Below are positions 1 to 10,458 of a DNA stretch of 64,000 nucleotides, piece by piece (position 1 is the stretch's first letter; the number at the start of each line of letters is the position of its first letter). The notes under the pieces are model-generated. The model saw only the letters and a program-made list of their open reading frames with translations, ran no database searches and was not told where the DNA came from. The position numbers were made by a program, and so were the translations under genes. The stretch is from Pogostemon cablin (taxonomy: Eukaryota > Streptophyta > Magnoliopsida > Lamiales > Lamiaceae), in contig CM042953.1 of assembly GCA_023678885.1 (NCBI GenBank), forward strand, positions 4,778,518-4,842,517. The letters run 5' to 3'.

Positions 1-1789
1 AGCAAACAAGAAAGTAGGTAGTTCTAAGATAATCTGGTTCCATTCATTAATCCATCATTCGTGTGCAAAAGTCGACTCTGTCTTGTAATTTATGAACGCA
101 TCACTAAACCATGCATTTCTACTCTATAGACACAAGTAGATATACGTATGCATCGTGTGAATATTCTCGGAGTAAGAGATATAATTCCACCCCCTTTCTA
201 GGTACTATCAGTATCAATTATTTCCCCCTAGGATTGGTACTTTAACCCGATATGATCTCCCTTTATAGGTACTATGAAATTATACTCTTTGTCCTACTTG
301 TTAACCCGAATAAACTATGATTCAATTAACAAATGTTTATATAAGATAGTTCTAATAAAACTTCGAAATCCCTTCACTTAGAATTATAACAACAAACCCT
401 GCTCAGCAGTGAACGCACTCAATCGATAATCATGTTATGTATTCAGACTCTACACAACGATTAACGATGCACAAAACTACTGTGAGTATGGATTAAAAAC
501 GTGCAATCTTATATAAACTAAATCACAAGTAGTGTTGTACGGAGTTTTACACACGAAATATAAATTAATTCATGAAACTTTCATAATCTAAGAACTACCA
601 TAAGAGGATCTACTCCATGATTGATTCAAGAACAACCATGGAGAAGTGGAATGATCTTACTTGAAGCTTCATGTCCTCTAGCACAAGCATGGGCTGATCG
701 GACTTGAATCTCCATGTGTAGCTCCTCCTCCTCTTCTCTCTTGCTTGATTCCTCCCTCAAAACGTTGCTGCTTGTTGCTGCTGCAAGTGCAGCAAGCTGC
801 ACTTGCAGCTGTCCCCCTCTTCTCTCTTTGAGTGTGTGTTGTGGTGTGGGATGTGAGGGATGTGTTGGGATTGTTCTTGCAGCCCCTATTTATAGTTGTG
901 GAAAGGGGACAACATCACATGCCTCCAATCCACTTAATGGCTGCTCATGTTACTCCATTCTCCCACTTCTTCTTGTTTGATGCTCCATTGTTGCTGTCCA
1001 TCATGTGTTGCAGCTCACATGCTACCATTTCCAACTCATCTCTTTGTCCTCTTTGCTTTGAAGAATCAAAGGCATGTTAGGTGCTTCATGTGAGTTGTAT
1101 TATCATCACTTTAGCCCATGTGTGCACTACATTACAACTTGAATCATGTGTTTCCAGGTAGATATGCACTTGAACAAGTCGAATGAAGCATCACACGTCG
1201 AATGGAAGCCGAATTGATGCTCTTCAAGTCGAATGCACTTGCACCCCTTCATTGTTTCGTGTATAACTTCTTCATCCGAGTTCCAAATTCAATAATTCTT
1301 ATGCTCACGCGATCCTCTCTTCCTTGGCTTTCAATATATATAAAGATCTTTCATAGACACTAAGAGTTGATTGTGTAATAAGCTACGAAAAGTAGCCATC
1401 AGTTCTGTTCGGATTTCCTCGCGCGTCGTCACCATTTTGCTCATAACTTCTTCGTTTGGAACTCGATTGGGGTGTTCTTTGTGCCAAATCGATCCTCTCT
1501 TCAGTGGCTTTCCAACCATGTGGCACACCATCAGTTTTGATCTCTACATTGAACACAGCATATTTATGAAGTTGGACATGCATTTTTCATTCATCCTTAC
1601 ACAAATTGCACCTTTTGTCCAATCTTGCATTTTTTATCCTTTTTCCACCTAAAATACAATAAAACACCTTAAATGCACCTTTTTCTCACATATATAATAT
1701 ATAAGGCATTTGTGCTAATATATTACAACAATATCAATCAAATAGGTGTTTAATTGGACACTAAAACACGCTAATTTTCACTCTCATCA
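1..1789 (-). repeat. Athila-type LTR, partial, inserted in gag of a neighbouring element
   Basis: Read on the minus strand the LTR begins at 1789 with TGATGAG, the terminus shared by the other Athila-type LTRs here (28019, 46512, 34952, 4768, 57193). Its first 600 plus-strand bases align with the LTR interior at about 3.29-3.95 kb (same order of the CTCCCTTT-type and GAACGCACTCAA stretches), so roughly 200 bp of LTR lie left of the window. It interrupts the gag frame of the element to its right, and its first three bases (TGA) supply that frame's stop. A weak GTCGAATG repeat cluster at 1178-1230 sits where other LTRs carry a TCGACC array. Whether it is a solo LTR or part of a full element cannot be seen. 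Confidence 0.8.
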
Positions 1790-2971
1790 ATAACCACCCG
1801 GGGGACCACGATTATTAAAGTTTCCTTGATAGTTCCCTTGGTAGTTCCGGTTTCCTTGGTCTGGATACCTAGTCCCTTGAATACTTTGACCCATGGCATA
1901 GTGTGCCTCTTCCAACTCCTCTTGGATTGATCCCTCATTCTTTAACTCCTGCTGCATGATTGGTACGCGCTGAGATAATTCGCTGATTTGTTTCTGTTGG
2001 GATTCAAGTAACTTATTGATATTGGACAAGCTAGAGACGATCTCATCCTCTCTACTTGTTTTCAACATTGCTTGTTCAACCGGAGCTACCTTCCCAAGGA
2101 CATAAGTACCTCTAACTCTATCAGTTGGCCAATCCCTCGAATTCATCGAAATATCTTCAAATAACTTCTCGGCCTCTACGGATGACTTTGTAAGCAATGC
2201 TCCATTAGAAGAAGCATCCAATAACACTCGTGAATCACAGTCCAATCCGTTGTAGAATATACTGATATATTGAGCTTTAGATAGCCCATGTTGAGGACAC
2301 TTTCTAAGCATGTCCTTGAATCTATCCCCTGCTTCATGAAATTTCTCACCTCCACCGATAGCAAATTGGTTAATGTCTTGCTTCATCTTAAACACCTTTG
2401 AAGGTGGCATGTACCTCTCCAAGAACCTTAACTTCAGTTGCTCCCAAGTGGTGCACTCAGCTGTGTTGATAGTGTCGTACCAATCTCTCGCCTTTTCAGT
2501 AAGCGAGAATTTGAACAAGAGGATCTTCCTAGCATCTTCATGTTCTCCTGCATCTTTTTGAGTACTTGCATAGCCCAAGAACTTGTTCAGATGCTACTGC
2601 GGATCCTCGAAAGACCCTCCTGAAAAGGAGTTCCTTTCTATCATGCTAATAAGAGCGGGATGAAGATCGAATGCTGAAATAGTTCCCCTCGCTCCTAGAA
2701 GCCCAAAATTTCCAGCCCCATTGTTTCTGAAAACCTCTCGGATGGCTAGATTATCTGGATTCGCTGCCATGTTGACTGTCCTTACTCCTGAATTAACTTC
2801 AGTTGTAGCTTCAATTGTCTGCGAATTCTGCTCGTCAACTTCAACTCCAAAATTCAGAGCTTCAGTTGGATCAATAGTCTTTGCCTTGCTCTTCTTCTTC
2901 TTCTTTCTTGACGATGCTCCGATTTCAGGATTGTAGGGTTCAAGTTCACCTTTCTTCGATCTCGTGAGCAT
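1790..2971 (-). pseudogene. Athila-type gag, truncated by LTR insertion
   Basis: Structural Gag of a Ty3/gypsy Athila-type element (particle formation, cytoplasm). The frame starts at 2971 (MLTRSKKGE) and has a lysine-rich basic stretch, then the retrotransposon gag core (motifs ARDWYD, FLERYMPPS, MLRKCPQHGLS). It ends in an Asn/Gly-rich NYQGNYQGN tail where the LTR at 1789 cuts in. One in-frame TAG at 2591-2593 replaces the Gln codon seen in the homologous gag at about 31.4 kb (DPQQHLNKF). There are no frameshifts. It belongs with the PBS at 3059 and the 5' LTR at 3083-4768, all on the minus strand. Pol of this element is outside the window. Confidence 0.85.
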
Positions 2972-3058
2972 GCACCTAAAAAGAACTAGAATTAAAACAG
3001 CAAAACAAGATAGAATAGCCCTAATAAACTAAAAATAACAAAAAGATATTTTAAGCCG

Positions 3059-3076
3059 TCCCCGGCAACGGCGCCA
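3059..3076 (-). other. Primer binding site, tRNA-Asp type
   Basis: The plus strand reads TCCCCGGCAACGGCGCCA, which equals the 18-nt 3' end of plant tRNA-Asp as I know it. On the element's sense (minus) strand this is the complementary minus-strand primer site just inside the 5' LTR. tRNA-Asp priming is typical of Athila/Calypso elements. Confidence 0.85.
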
Positions 3077-3082
3077 AAAACT

Positions 3083-4768
3083 TGATGGGCGTTTTCTCAA
3101 CATACAATTAATCCCCAAGTATGAAGGATATCAATTATAGTTTCGAAGGTGACCAAGTTAAATATCGAATCCACGGGATGGATAAATATCACTTTAGTTA
3201 CGTTCTAGCAATTATGACTATATTGAGAATTGTAATTTGTTGGTTTGTAAACTAAGTAACAAATAAAATAGCAAATAAGTAAAAAGAACAAGAAAATAGT
3301 AGTTGTGATCAAATAAGATGATAGGTAGTTCGTCAGGCCATCCAGTTTCATTCGTTAATTTATACTTTCGTGTGTCGATGTCTGACTCTGTCTTGTGGTT
3401 TATGGACGCATCGCTAGACCATACAAATCTATTCTATAGACACAAATAGATAAGCTTTTGACACGTGTAAATATCCTCAGAGCAAGACATATACTTTACC
3501 TCCCTTTCTAGGTACTATCATAATCAATTATTTCCCGTGTACTTAGTACTCTAACCCGATTTGATCTCCCTTTTAAGGTACTATAAAGTTATACTCTTAA
3601 TCCTAATTGTTAACCGGAATTCAATTCAATTAACAAACATTTATATAAGATAGTTCTAATAAGACTTCGGAATCCCTTCACTTAGAATTATAACAATAAA
3701 CCCTGCTCATTAGTGAACGCACTCAACCAATAACCATGTTATGCATTCAGACTCTACACAACGATTATTGATGCACAGAACAACTATGAGTATGGATTAA
3801 AAACGTACAATCTTATATAAAATAAACCACAAGTAGTGTTGTACGAAGTATACACACGAAATATAAATCAACTCATGAAACCTTCATAACCCTAGAACTA
3901 CCGAAGTGGCTCTAGCCCATGATTGATCTAAGAACAATCATGGTTAGATTGGCCAATCTTACTTGAACCTCCAGGGAAGCTCTGTTACAGCCCTCTGGAT
4001 GGGTCTCCAATCTCTTCTCTTGTCTCGCGTTGATGATGACGGACTCGTCTAGCTTCATGATCCCCCTTTTCTTGACTGCATGAGTCTCCTTTTAAACTTG
4101 TAATCACATCTCTTATGCTTGGAATGGGCTTTTCAAGTGATCCCACGCATTTTGGCCTCGAAAATCTGGATAAGGTAAGTTTCTGCGTTTTGGTTCGACC
4201 TCGTCAAATAGGTCGAACCATCGGCCACAAGTCAAACCACAGGTCGAACCCGCTACTGGACACATTCTGCACTTGGTTCGACCTCTTGTACAGGTCGAAC
4301 CACTCCCTCACAGGTCGAACCTCAGGTCGAACCACGCTACTGGACAATTTCCGCTCCTGGTTCGACCAACTATCAGGTCGAACCCCATCGTCGTGGTCGA
4401 ACCTATCTTCTCGCGAACTGGTTCGACCATGGTTCGACCTGATCAAACAGGTCGAACCCCTTGAGTCGTGGTCGAATCCTCCTTCTGTTGTTTCGCAATA
4501 CTGGTTCGACCTGTAGGAGAGGTCGAACCCTCCTCCAACCAGGTCGAACCCTACTCTTTCCTTGGCGGTTCGCGTGGTCTCGACTTCGTCTCTTCGATTC
4601 TTGGCACTTCCACTCCATTTTTGCTATGAAAACCACTTAAATAGCTCCACTAACACCTGATTCGTGCTAATTCACAATATATGTAGGTTTTCCACCTATT
4701 TCCACCTCAAAACTCTCCAAAACTAGCACAAAACATGATGCCAAACTTGTGAATTTACATACTCATCA
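3083..4768 (-). repeat. Athila-type 5' LTR (about 1.69 kb)
   Basis: Bounded on the minus strand by TGATGAG at 4768 and CCCATCA at 3083, next to the tRNA-Asp PBS and upstream of gag, so it is the 5' LTR of a minus-strand element. It is closely similar along its length to the LTR at 55525-57193, including a TCGACC/GGTCGA hairpin array. Its right edge abuts the intron that follows the last visible PAP exon, so the insertion separates that gene from its missing terminal exon. Confidence 0.85.
4186..4560. repeat. Hairpin array, GGTTCGACC / GGTCGAACC subtype, in LTR
   Basis: About five inverted pairs GGTTCGACCT ... AGGTCGAACC separated by 7-8 nt (for example stem 4275-4284 with 4292-4301, loop 4285-4291), interspersed with single GGTCGAACC copies. 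Units repeat every 80-86 bp with a shared CTACTGGACA linker (4253, 4339). Long ORFs on both strands here arise because the repeated motif lacks stop triplets. They are not genes. Confidence 0.9.
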
Positions 4769-5196
4769 CCAACCCAATTATTAGAATAACTACTAATTAA
4801 TCGATCATCATTACTATTAATTTGTTCATTTCCATAATCATATACTCCTTTGATCCATTATTATCTTCACTTAGGATTAAGAAAACTAACTTTGTTAGCT
4901 TTCTTAAGGTAATTCACTTTTTGGATAATAAAAAGAGAGCAAATTATGCTATTTTCTTCACATTGACAAATTTTGTAGTATCTATGTAAATTTTTTACTC
5001 CTTCAAAAGTTTTTAACACCTTTAATCCTATTAAAAACAATCTCCACCGTTTTATAAAAAACAATTCAAGAAAATTGACACTCATAAAAGGTCGGATCAG
5101 CTCATTCTTATAGTATGATTCACATATATGATTTATGAGTTATTAGTTAATTTTATTAAAAAAATAAATTGGGACAATATATACTATTATAAAAAC
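4769..5196. other. Intron remnant 3' of last visible PAP exon
   Basis: AT-rich sequence between the LTR edge and the donor of the exon ending at 5197. No coding similarity to the PAP C-terminus is visible. The terminal PAP exon is either beyond the Athila element on the left or lost. Confidence 0.5.
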
Positions 5197-5506
5197 CTGG
5201 TAAATGAGGCAAACTCTTTCGTAGTTATGGACATGGCCGAAGAAGGCAATGTCGACTTTGTACTTTTGCGAGAGCTTCTGCAAACTCACCCTACCCATGT
5301 GCTCCTCAAAAGAACCTTCTAGACCATACAAGCTGTTGAAGAAGTAACTCAACACTCGATGAGCTGTAAATATCAACCATGGTTGTTTTTGCTGGTCCAC
5401 CGACGCCAGACATTCTTCTGAGAATTTGTACTGCTCTGAACCCTCCCGCCAATCATGCTCTGAATCCGCCACGCAAAATTGGAACATACCGTAGTTCGTC
5501 GAGTAC
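5197..5506 (-). pseudogene. PAP exon with GHVH motif
   Basis: Open throughout (about 103 codons). It encodes YSTNYGMF, ADSEHDWREG, a conserved AHR site and the metal-binding GHVHNYER block, and ends CCAG before a GTTTTT donor at 5196. The expected acceptor before the first base (5506) reads TTTTCAT instead of TTTTCAG, so position 5507 has lost the AG. This is the best preserved coding part of the pseudogene. Confidence 0.9.
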
Positions 5507-5577
5507 ATGAAAATAACCCCCATCACTTCAACACCATATCTACACCATGTATAGTTTTAGCTCTAATTAGTGTTTAC

Positions 5578-5702
5578 CAGAATTTGGCTCTATTGTTGGC
5601 AGGAACATAGTGCATGGTCTCTGCAACAACACCGCATTCTCTACCCGAGTCTGGTGTATCATAAAACGACCTAAATTTGGCTAATCACACTCACAATTCT
5701 CA
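5578..5702 (-). pseudogene. PAP exon with degraded GNHE motif
   Basis: Acceptor CAG at 5705-5703, donor GTAAAC from 5577. Read in the incoming phase the exon gives S-E-N-C-E-C-D-stop where family members have S-G-N-H-E-R-D-W. The catalytic His is Cys and the Trp codon is TAG. A one-base loss follows before the SFYDTPDSG stretch, after which ECGVVAETM and RAKFW are clear. A functional product from this exon is not possible. Confidence 0.85.
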
Positions 5703-5756
5703 CTGCATGCACGTATATATATTAAAATGTATGTATATTGAAAGAAAAATAGGCTC

Positions 5757-6560
5757 GTGTGTGCTGATCTTCTTACTGATGTAAGAACTCAAAGTAATGT
5801 TCTTATCAATTTAAGAACTCAGAAGTGCGTTTTAATTAGAGCATAAATAAAATATCAACGGAAGACATTATAACAAACGATTAAAATAAATACAGGATAT
5901 GCTTTGCCTCATCCATCAGAGCTCTTTCGTTAGAATTATACAAATACCTTAACCTAGCATCTAAGAACTCCGTTCTATGCTAATCGACAATACCTACAAC
6001 GTCTAAGTACTTATCTGGCCACCGCGTGGACTTGACAGTGTACAATGGACTCCCTCCAATACTGTGCTATGAGATCACCCAAACTCGATAGACGAACTCC
6101 CTCCCGAAATCCTTATCATATGAATGGAAGTATATAATGTATTCTTAAAAGAACAAACCAGAAGAATAATGAACCTAATTCTAACTCTCCAAATATGATT
6201 AATACATGAAGAACAATGGAGAGAGAACATAATATAAGTGGGGAGACTTGTATACAAAGAGATTCGTTCTTCAATATATAATGATCGGTACTTATAGAAA
6301 TAACCGTAATTTTAAATCAAAGGATTTTCAAATCTTGATCACATCTTAAATATGAAAATATATTGTGATCAAATCTTGATAACATCTCCTTGATATTCTC
6401 TTCAGTCAATAATTAATTAAAACTTATCCAAATATGAGCCATTTGATTAAATGCCAATTTAGGATTCGTAGTATTCGTGTCAACCTGATGTTTGACTTTA
6501 CTCTTATCGTGTCATGTCAATATTGTATCGATATGAAACATGACCCAATAGCATGAAGTG
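5757..6560. other. Intronic insertion-like sequence, unassigned
   Basis: A stretch inside the PAP intron 6598-5703 with repeated TTAAGAACTC-like phrases near its left end (5784-5822) and a sequence style unlike the surrounding intron. It may be a degraded LTR or MITE. I could not define termini or a duplication. Confidence 0.3.
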
Positions 6561-6598
6561 CCACCTCTAATAAAAATTAATGAAATTAAAGTACAAAC

Positions 6599-6803
6599 CT
6601 AGAGATCATGTAAGGCACGGCAGACGCAATAGATTGGGTTTGGCAGTAAACTGATCCCACTGTGAGATGTAGCCATTAGCATATGTCAGATCTCCAATGT
6701 GGAATATGATGTTGTAGTTATCAACATCTTCTATAAGTCGATCTGTTGTGTTCAGTGATCTTGGTTGATAGTCTGCGAACTCATTCGATCCATCACGTTC
6801 TGC
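6599..6803 (-). pseudogene. PAP exon with GDLTYANGY motif
   Basis: Acceptor GTGCAG before 6803 and donor GTTTGT after 6599. It encodes AERDGSNEF, LNTTDRLIED and the metal-binding GDLTYANGYISQWDQF. About one base is missing near 6630, after which IASAVPYMI continues in another frame. The 205-bp length is one short of the phase needed for the next exon, which supports a single-base deletion. Confidence 0.88.
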
Positions 6804-7403
6804 CTGCACATCATTTAGATTTTTAATTTTTTTAATCGATAAATATTAGTTGTTAGTATAGTTAGTAGTTAATATACACCAAGCACCCTTACTTCCCCTT
6901 CTCCAAGCCTCCTTATATCTCCCCTCCTAATTTGTTCGAAATGGGCATCGAACCTGGGTCTCTCACTTAAGTGAGGAGCCCAGTGACCAGGTGGGCATTT
7001 AGATTTTTAATTAATGACGATTGATTATATGAAACAGTTCCACAGTAAGATTTTATTTTTAGAACCAAATAAAGAATTGGAACCCTTGTTACTCTTATGC
7101 ACGACAAACTATTGTCCATCTTAAAAATTATATTATCAAAGGATAATAATTTTTCATTAATTAGTAGAGTAATTGGTGAAAATGATTCCATGAAATTCAA
7201 ACTCTTGAGCAGTAGCTCTATGGATTTTTTGTACTATTTTTATATATTTTTATGTTAATAATCGTATTTTAGCCCTATGAAATTTTTGTATTATTTTTAT
7301 ATATGTTTACGTTGCTAATCGTATGTGACACAAAAAATGACGCATGAGAATGAAAACGAAGATTGATATGAAGTTATACAAGGAAGATTATAAATAAACT
7401 TAC

Positions 7404-7536
7404 CTTGCCCATGTCACCAAATACTATGACACACTGCAATGAATCTTGGCCGGGATATGGTGGTGATCGAAATGAGTATTGTTTGCTCTGTACATATGAA
7501 CCGTTAGATAATAGGTAACCCATTTTATAATTGTAC
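7404..7536 (-). pseudogene. PAP exon with GDMGK motif
   Basis: Acceptor TTCAG before 7536 and donor GTAAGT after 7404. It is 133 bp and fully open, encoding YNYKMGYLLSNG, YPGQDSLQ and the metal-ligand block FGDMGK. The phase fits both neighbours. Confidence 0.92.
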
Positions 7537-7619
7537 CTGAATTTATTAATTATATATGTTAAAAAGAATGTCATATCTAAATAAGAAAAAATTATTATTG
7601 GTAAAGAGGAATTAATTAC

Positions 7620-7692
7620 TGGGAGTTTGGCCACAAATCCTTCAAGAAACTTGTGTGGAAGAAGCCAGGATCTCGCGGTCGAGCTGCTCCAC
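7620..7692 (-). pseudogene. PAP exon, RDPGFFHTSFLKDLWPN
   Basis: 73 bp between acceptor TATAG and donor GTAATT. It encodes GAARPRDPGFFHTSF and LKDLWPNS, a conserved PAP linker. The following intron (7619-7537) is only 83 bp. The exon starts with two bases that complete the codon begun in the exon ending at 50470. Confidence 0.9.
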
Positions 7693-7717
7693 CTATAATT
7701 TCAACATATATTCAAAA

Positions 7718-7732
7718 TCTCATATATATATG

Positions 7733-7784
<52 letters not shown>
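7718..7784. repeat. (TA)n microsatellite
   Basis: Near-pure TA dinucleotides inside the large PAP intron, directly abutting a Stowaway-like MITE. Confidence 0.9.
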
Positions 7785-7785
<1 letters not shown>

Positions 7786-8008
7786 TTCCTCCATCCCTCA
7801 TTAAGAGGATCTTTTGCTTTTTGGCACGTGGATTAAGGAGTATTATTATTTAATGTGTAATGGGTAGTTGTATTAGTGAAAGTGTGGGTCTATATTTTAA
7901 TTATATTAGAGGGGGTATGTGGGTCCTATGTGTGTAAAAAAGGAAAAGGGACCCTTTGGGTGGTACGATCTAAATGGAAAAAGACTTCTTTAAATGGGAC
8001 GGAGGGAG
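7785..8008. mobile_element. Stowaway-like (Tc1/mariner) MITE
   Basis: About 224 bp with inverted termini: CTTCCTCCATCCCTC on the left and GGGACGGAGGGAG on the right, matching the known Stowaway consensus CTCCCTCCGTCCC. TA flanks the left end and AATA the right. It has no coding capacity. Confidence 0.85.
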
Positions 8009-8700
8009 AATATATATATCTTAAGTATACTATAGCAGAAACTTTTCTTTTTGACGTGTCGTCTCTAGCGCGCTCTAATGTGACATGTAATTTTCTCAAT
8101 TTTTTGATTTTTTAATAATTTTTTTAATATTTCCTTATTTACTTTTAATTAACTTAATTATTTAATATATTTTTTTAGATAATGATTTTCTTATTTTTAA
8201 TAATGATTAAATTTTCAATATTTTATTTATTTATTTGGGTATCATTAATTAATTAATAAATCTTTAATGGAAAATATTAATTAATATCAAATTAAATCAT
8301 ATATATAAAGGGGAAAAAGAATATTCCATATAATATTCTCTCTCAACCCACTTATAAATAAGTCTTTGAGTGTATATTGGGTGCACCCATATGTATGTTT
8401 TTTTATTCTATTTTGTATACATATTATTCTATTTTGTATACGTGTTTTGTAATAATTGTGTACTTTTTTCACATTAAGTTTTCATTAAAAAAACTAATAT
8501 ACATATGTGTATAACTTTTTATTGAATATTATATACAAATTTTTATTAAAAAAATTAACAATTAAATTGTATACATTTTTACTCTTAATTGTATATGTTT
8601 TGTTTATATTTGTATATGGGTGCACCTCATCTTTAGGTGCACCCGGGTGCACATTATAAATTGCCTAAGTCTTTTTGGTTATTCATTCTAAATATAGACA
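8009..8700. other. AT-rich intron sequence with GGGTGCACC inverted motifs
   Basis: Mostly A/T homopolymer-like sequence. Between 8376 and 8653 the palindromic motif GGTGCACC occurs near GGGTGCACCCAT (8379), GGGTGCACCTCA (8619) and AGGTGCACCCGGGTGCAC (8635). This may be a small DNA element, but no target duplication was established. No gene is seen. Confidence 0.4.
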
Positions 8701-9190
8701 TTTGATTCTCCAAGAGGAATATGAGCTTTCTTCAAGTTCTCTATAGAATTGATTTATGAAAGTATAAAAAATTATTTCGATAGAGCAAATCAAGTAGAGA
8801 TTCGATCTACCTAGATTCAAGTATTCTCCAAGAGGAAGAGAACTGATTCAAGAATTTTTTTAATCGATTTACCTCTTAAGAATCGATCGATTCTTCAAGA
8901 GGAAGAGAATCAATTTAAGTATTCTTGAATAGATTTACATCTTAAAATCAATTTTCTATGAGTAAGAGGATCAATTCAAGTATTCTTGAATCGATTTACA
9001 TCATAAGAATCGATTCTTTAAGAGAAAAAAAAATTATTCAAGTATTAACTCTTAAGAATCGATTCAAGTATTCATTAAGATCTACATCTAAAGTATTGAT
9101 TCAAGTATTCTTTAAGTGAAAGAGAATTGGCGATTCAAGTACTCTTGACTCGATTTACCTCTAGAGAATAAGAGGTTGAAAAAATAATTC
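8700..9190. repeat. Degenerate minisatellite, about 65-75 bp period
   Basis: Repeated phrases ATTCAAGTATTCTTGAATCG, CTTAAGAATCGATTCTT and CAAGAGGAAGAGAAT recur about six times with diverged spacing. Each unit contains two short palindromes (TTCAAG/CTTGAA and AAGAATCGATTCTT). Confidence 0.8.
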
Positions 9191-9606
9191 ATGTATAGAA
9201 TCGAAAGTTTAAGTTTTTTTTAAGTTAAATCATTATTTCATATCGAATAATATTAAAATTGAGTTTGTAAATATTTGTTAGTTTTTTTAATTTAGTATAT
9301 TAATATTTATTTACTTATATATCTTAATCATTCAATTATGACATATGAATTATTAACTTTGTTTTCTTTAGTTGTTTATATAATTTGAAATTAATAAAAT
9401 TAAATAAAAAATAAAAATAATAAATTCATTAGAGTTAAAGTCATTTTTGGTCCCATAACGATAAGAAATTTTTGATTATGTCCCAAAAAGATGAAAATTT
9501 TAATTTCGTCCTGTAATTCTTGAAATTGGCCAATTTTAGTCCCAAAGTCACCGGAATCCCATTTTTTGGCCGGATCACCAAAATTGGGGCTTTCCGGCAA
9601 GTAGAA

Positions 9607-9815
9607 TCTTCTTCGTCCTCCCTCCCAAAGCACAATCCAAGCTGGAATCTTTCAATCTCCATCTTCACTTCATCACCTTCACACCAATCACTGTTCTCAC
9701 GTGGAAGACCTCCCCCATGGCGCACAAACCACCTCCGACATCCCCTTCCAACTCGCCAAATACCTAGGCAAAGGCATGGACCTCACCGAACCCACCGTGG
9801 CCCACCTTCTATATT
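9607..9815 (+). pseudogene. Captured UDP-glycosyltransferase fragment, N-terminal part
   Basis: Inside the Pack-MULE. The reading gives KAQSKLESFNLH, FITFTPITV and then, after a one-base shift, HVEDLPHGAQTTSDIPFQ and MDLTEPTVAHLL. These blocks match the N-terminal acceptor-binding half of UGT79/UGT91-type flavonoid glycosyltransferases as I know them. It is followed by NLR sequence rather than the rest of the UGT. Non-functional fragment. Confidence 0.75.
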
Positions 9816-10084
9816 TAATGTGGCAGCACAACCCATCAATTCTAGTGTCTTGATAGAGTTACAAATGAGAGGAGCATCGCAGAATCTCTCCAGACTTGGC
9901 AGGCCCACCAGACTCAAATATGTTAAGTTGGGGAGACAGATGTGATCTGCTTCACTAACTTGCAGTATCTCCTCTAGATTTTTACACTCTCGAATGGAGA
10001 TGTATTTGAGTTTTTTTAATATGGAAGTGGTAACCCCACCTTCTTCATCTTGTTACAACTCCAAATACTTAGCTTCTTAAGCTT
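9816..10084 (-). pseudogene. Captured NLR (CC-NBS-LRR) leucine-rich-repeat fragment
   Basis: On the minus strand of the Pack-MULE: KKLKKLSIWSCNKMKKVG, then with small shifts/stops LKYISIRECKNLEEIL, LPNLTYLSLVGLPSLE and LICNSIKTL. These are C-terminal LRR motifs of plant coiled-coil NLR resistance proteins. The fragment sits exactly between the two UGT pieces and in opposite orientation, so the capture was stepwise or the donor UGT was already interrupted. Confidence 0.75.
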
Positions 10085-10458
10085 CTTCGACTTCGCCCGC
10101 TGGCCGCCTGCATTGGCCCGCCAAACTCAGAGATTGATCACGTCTCTCGATGAGTGCAACACGATTGGATTCTAGTCGTGCAGAGAAATGGAGGGGCCAT
10201 ACTGTGACTTCCTCGAGAAGAAGTTCAACAAGCCTGTTGTCCTAGCCAGCCCTTCTGTTCTTGGCAGTGCTGAAGCTGCCTGTTGGGGCAGAGACGATAG
10301 AGGCAAGCTGCCTCAGGGATTCACAGAGAGGACCAAAGACAGAGGTGTGCTTGATGGGGGTGGGTTCAGCAGCAGTTGATCCTGTCGCACCCTTCAGTCA
10401 GGTGCTTCGTGACCCATTGCGTGTCGGGTTTGCTGTCGGAAGGCATCGCTATCGGTAG
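10085..10458 (+). pseudogene. Captured UDP-glycosyltransferase fragment, middle and PSPG part
   Basis: It resumes the UGT: FFDFARWPPALARQ, MEGPYCDFLEKKFNKPVVL, then a deleted joint, LPQGFTERTKDRGV, and with a frame change GGWVQQQLILSHPS, CFVTHC and SEGIAIG, which is the nucleotide-sugar (PSPG) region. The His of the HCG-like site follows FVT. Several indels and missing segments make it non-functional. Confidence 0.8.

Noticed and set aside
714..1080. Overlapping Ser/Cys-rich ORFs in the left LTR
   Set aside because: C/T-rich LTR leader; no family resemblance and not kept in related LTRs.
4115..4636. Long ORFs on both strands across the LTR hairpin array (also 56617-57085 and 61108-61350)
   Set aside because: The repeated motif has no stop triplet in several frames, so open frames appear on both strands. 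No start context, no conserved product.
5197..7692. A functional purple acid phosphatase gene
   Set aside because: Frameshifts, stop in the GNHE exon, lost acceptor, missing first and last exons.
7653..7853. ORF over a (TA)n run, likewise 10625-10828
   Set aside because: Ile/Tyr repeats from the microsatellite; the ORF crosses a PAP exon in antisense and a MITE end.
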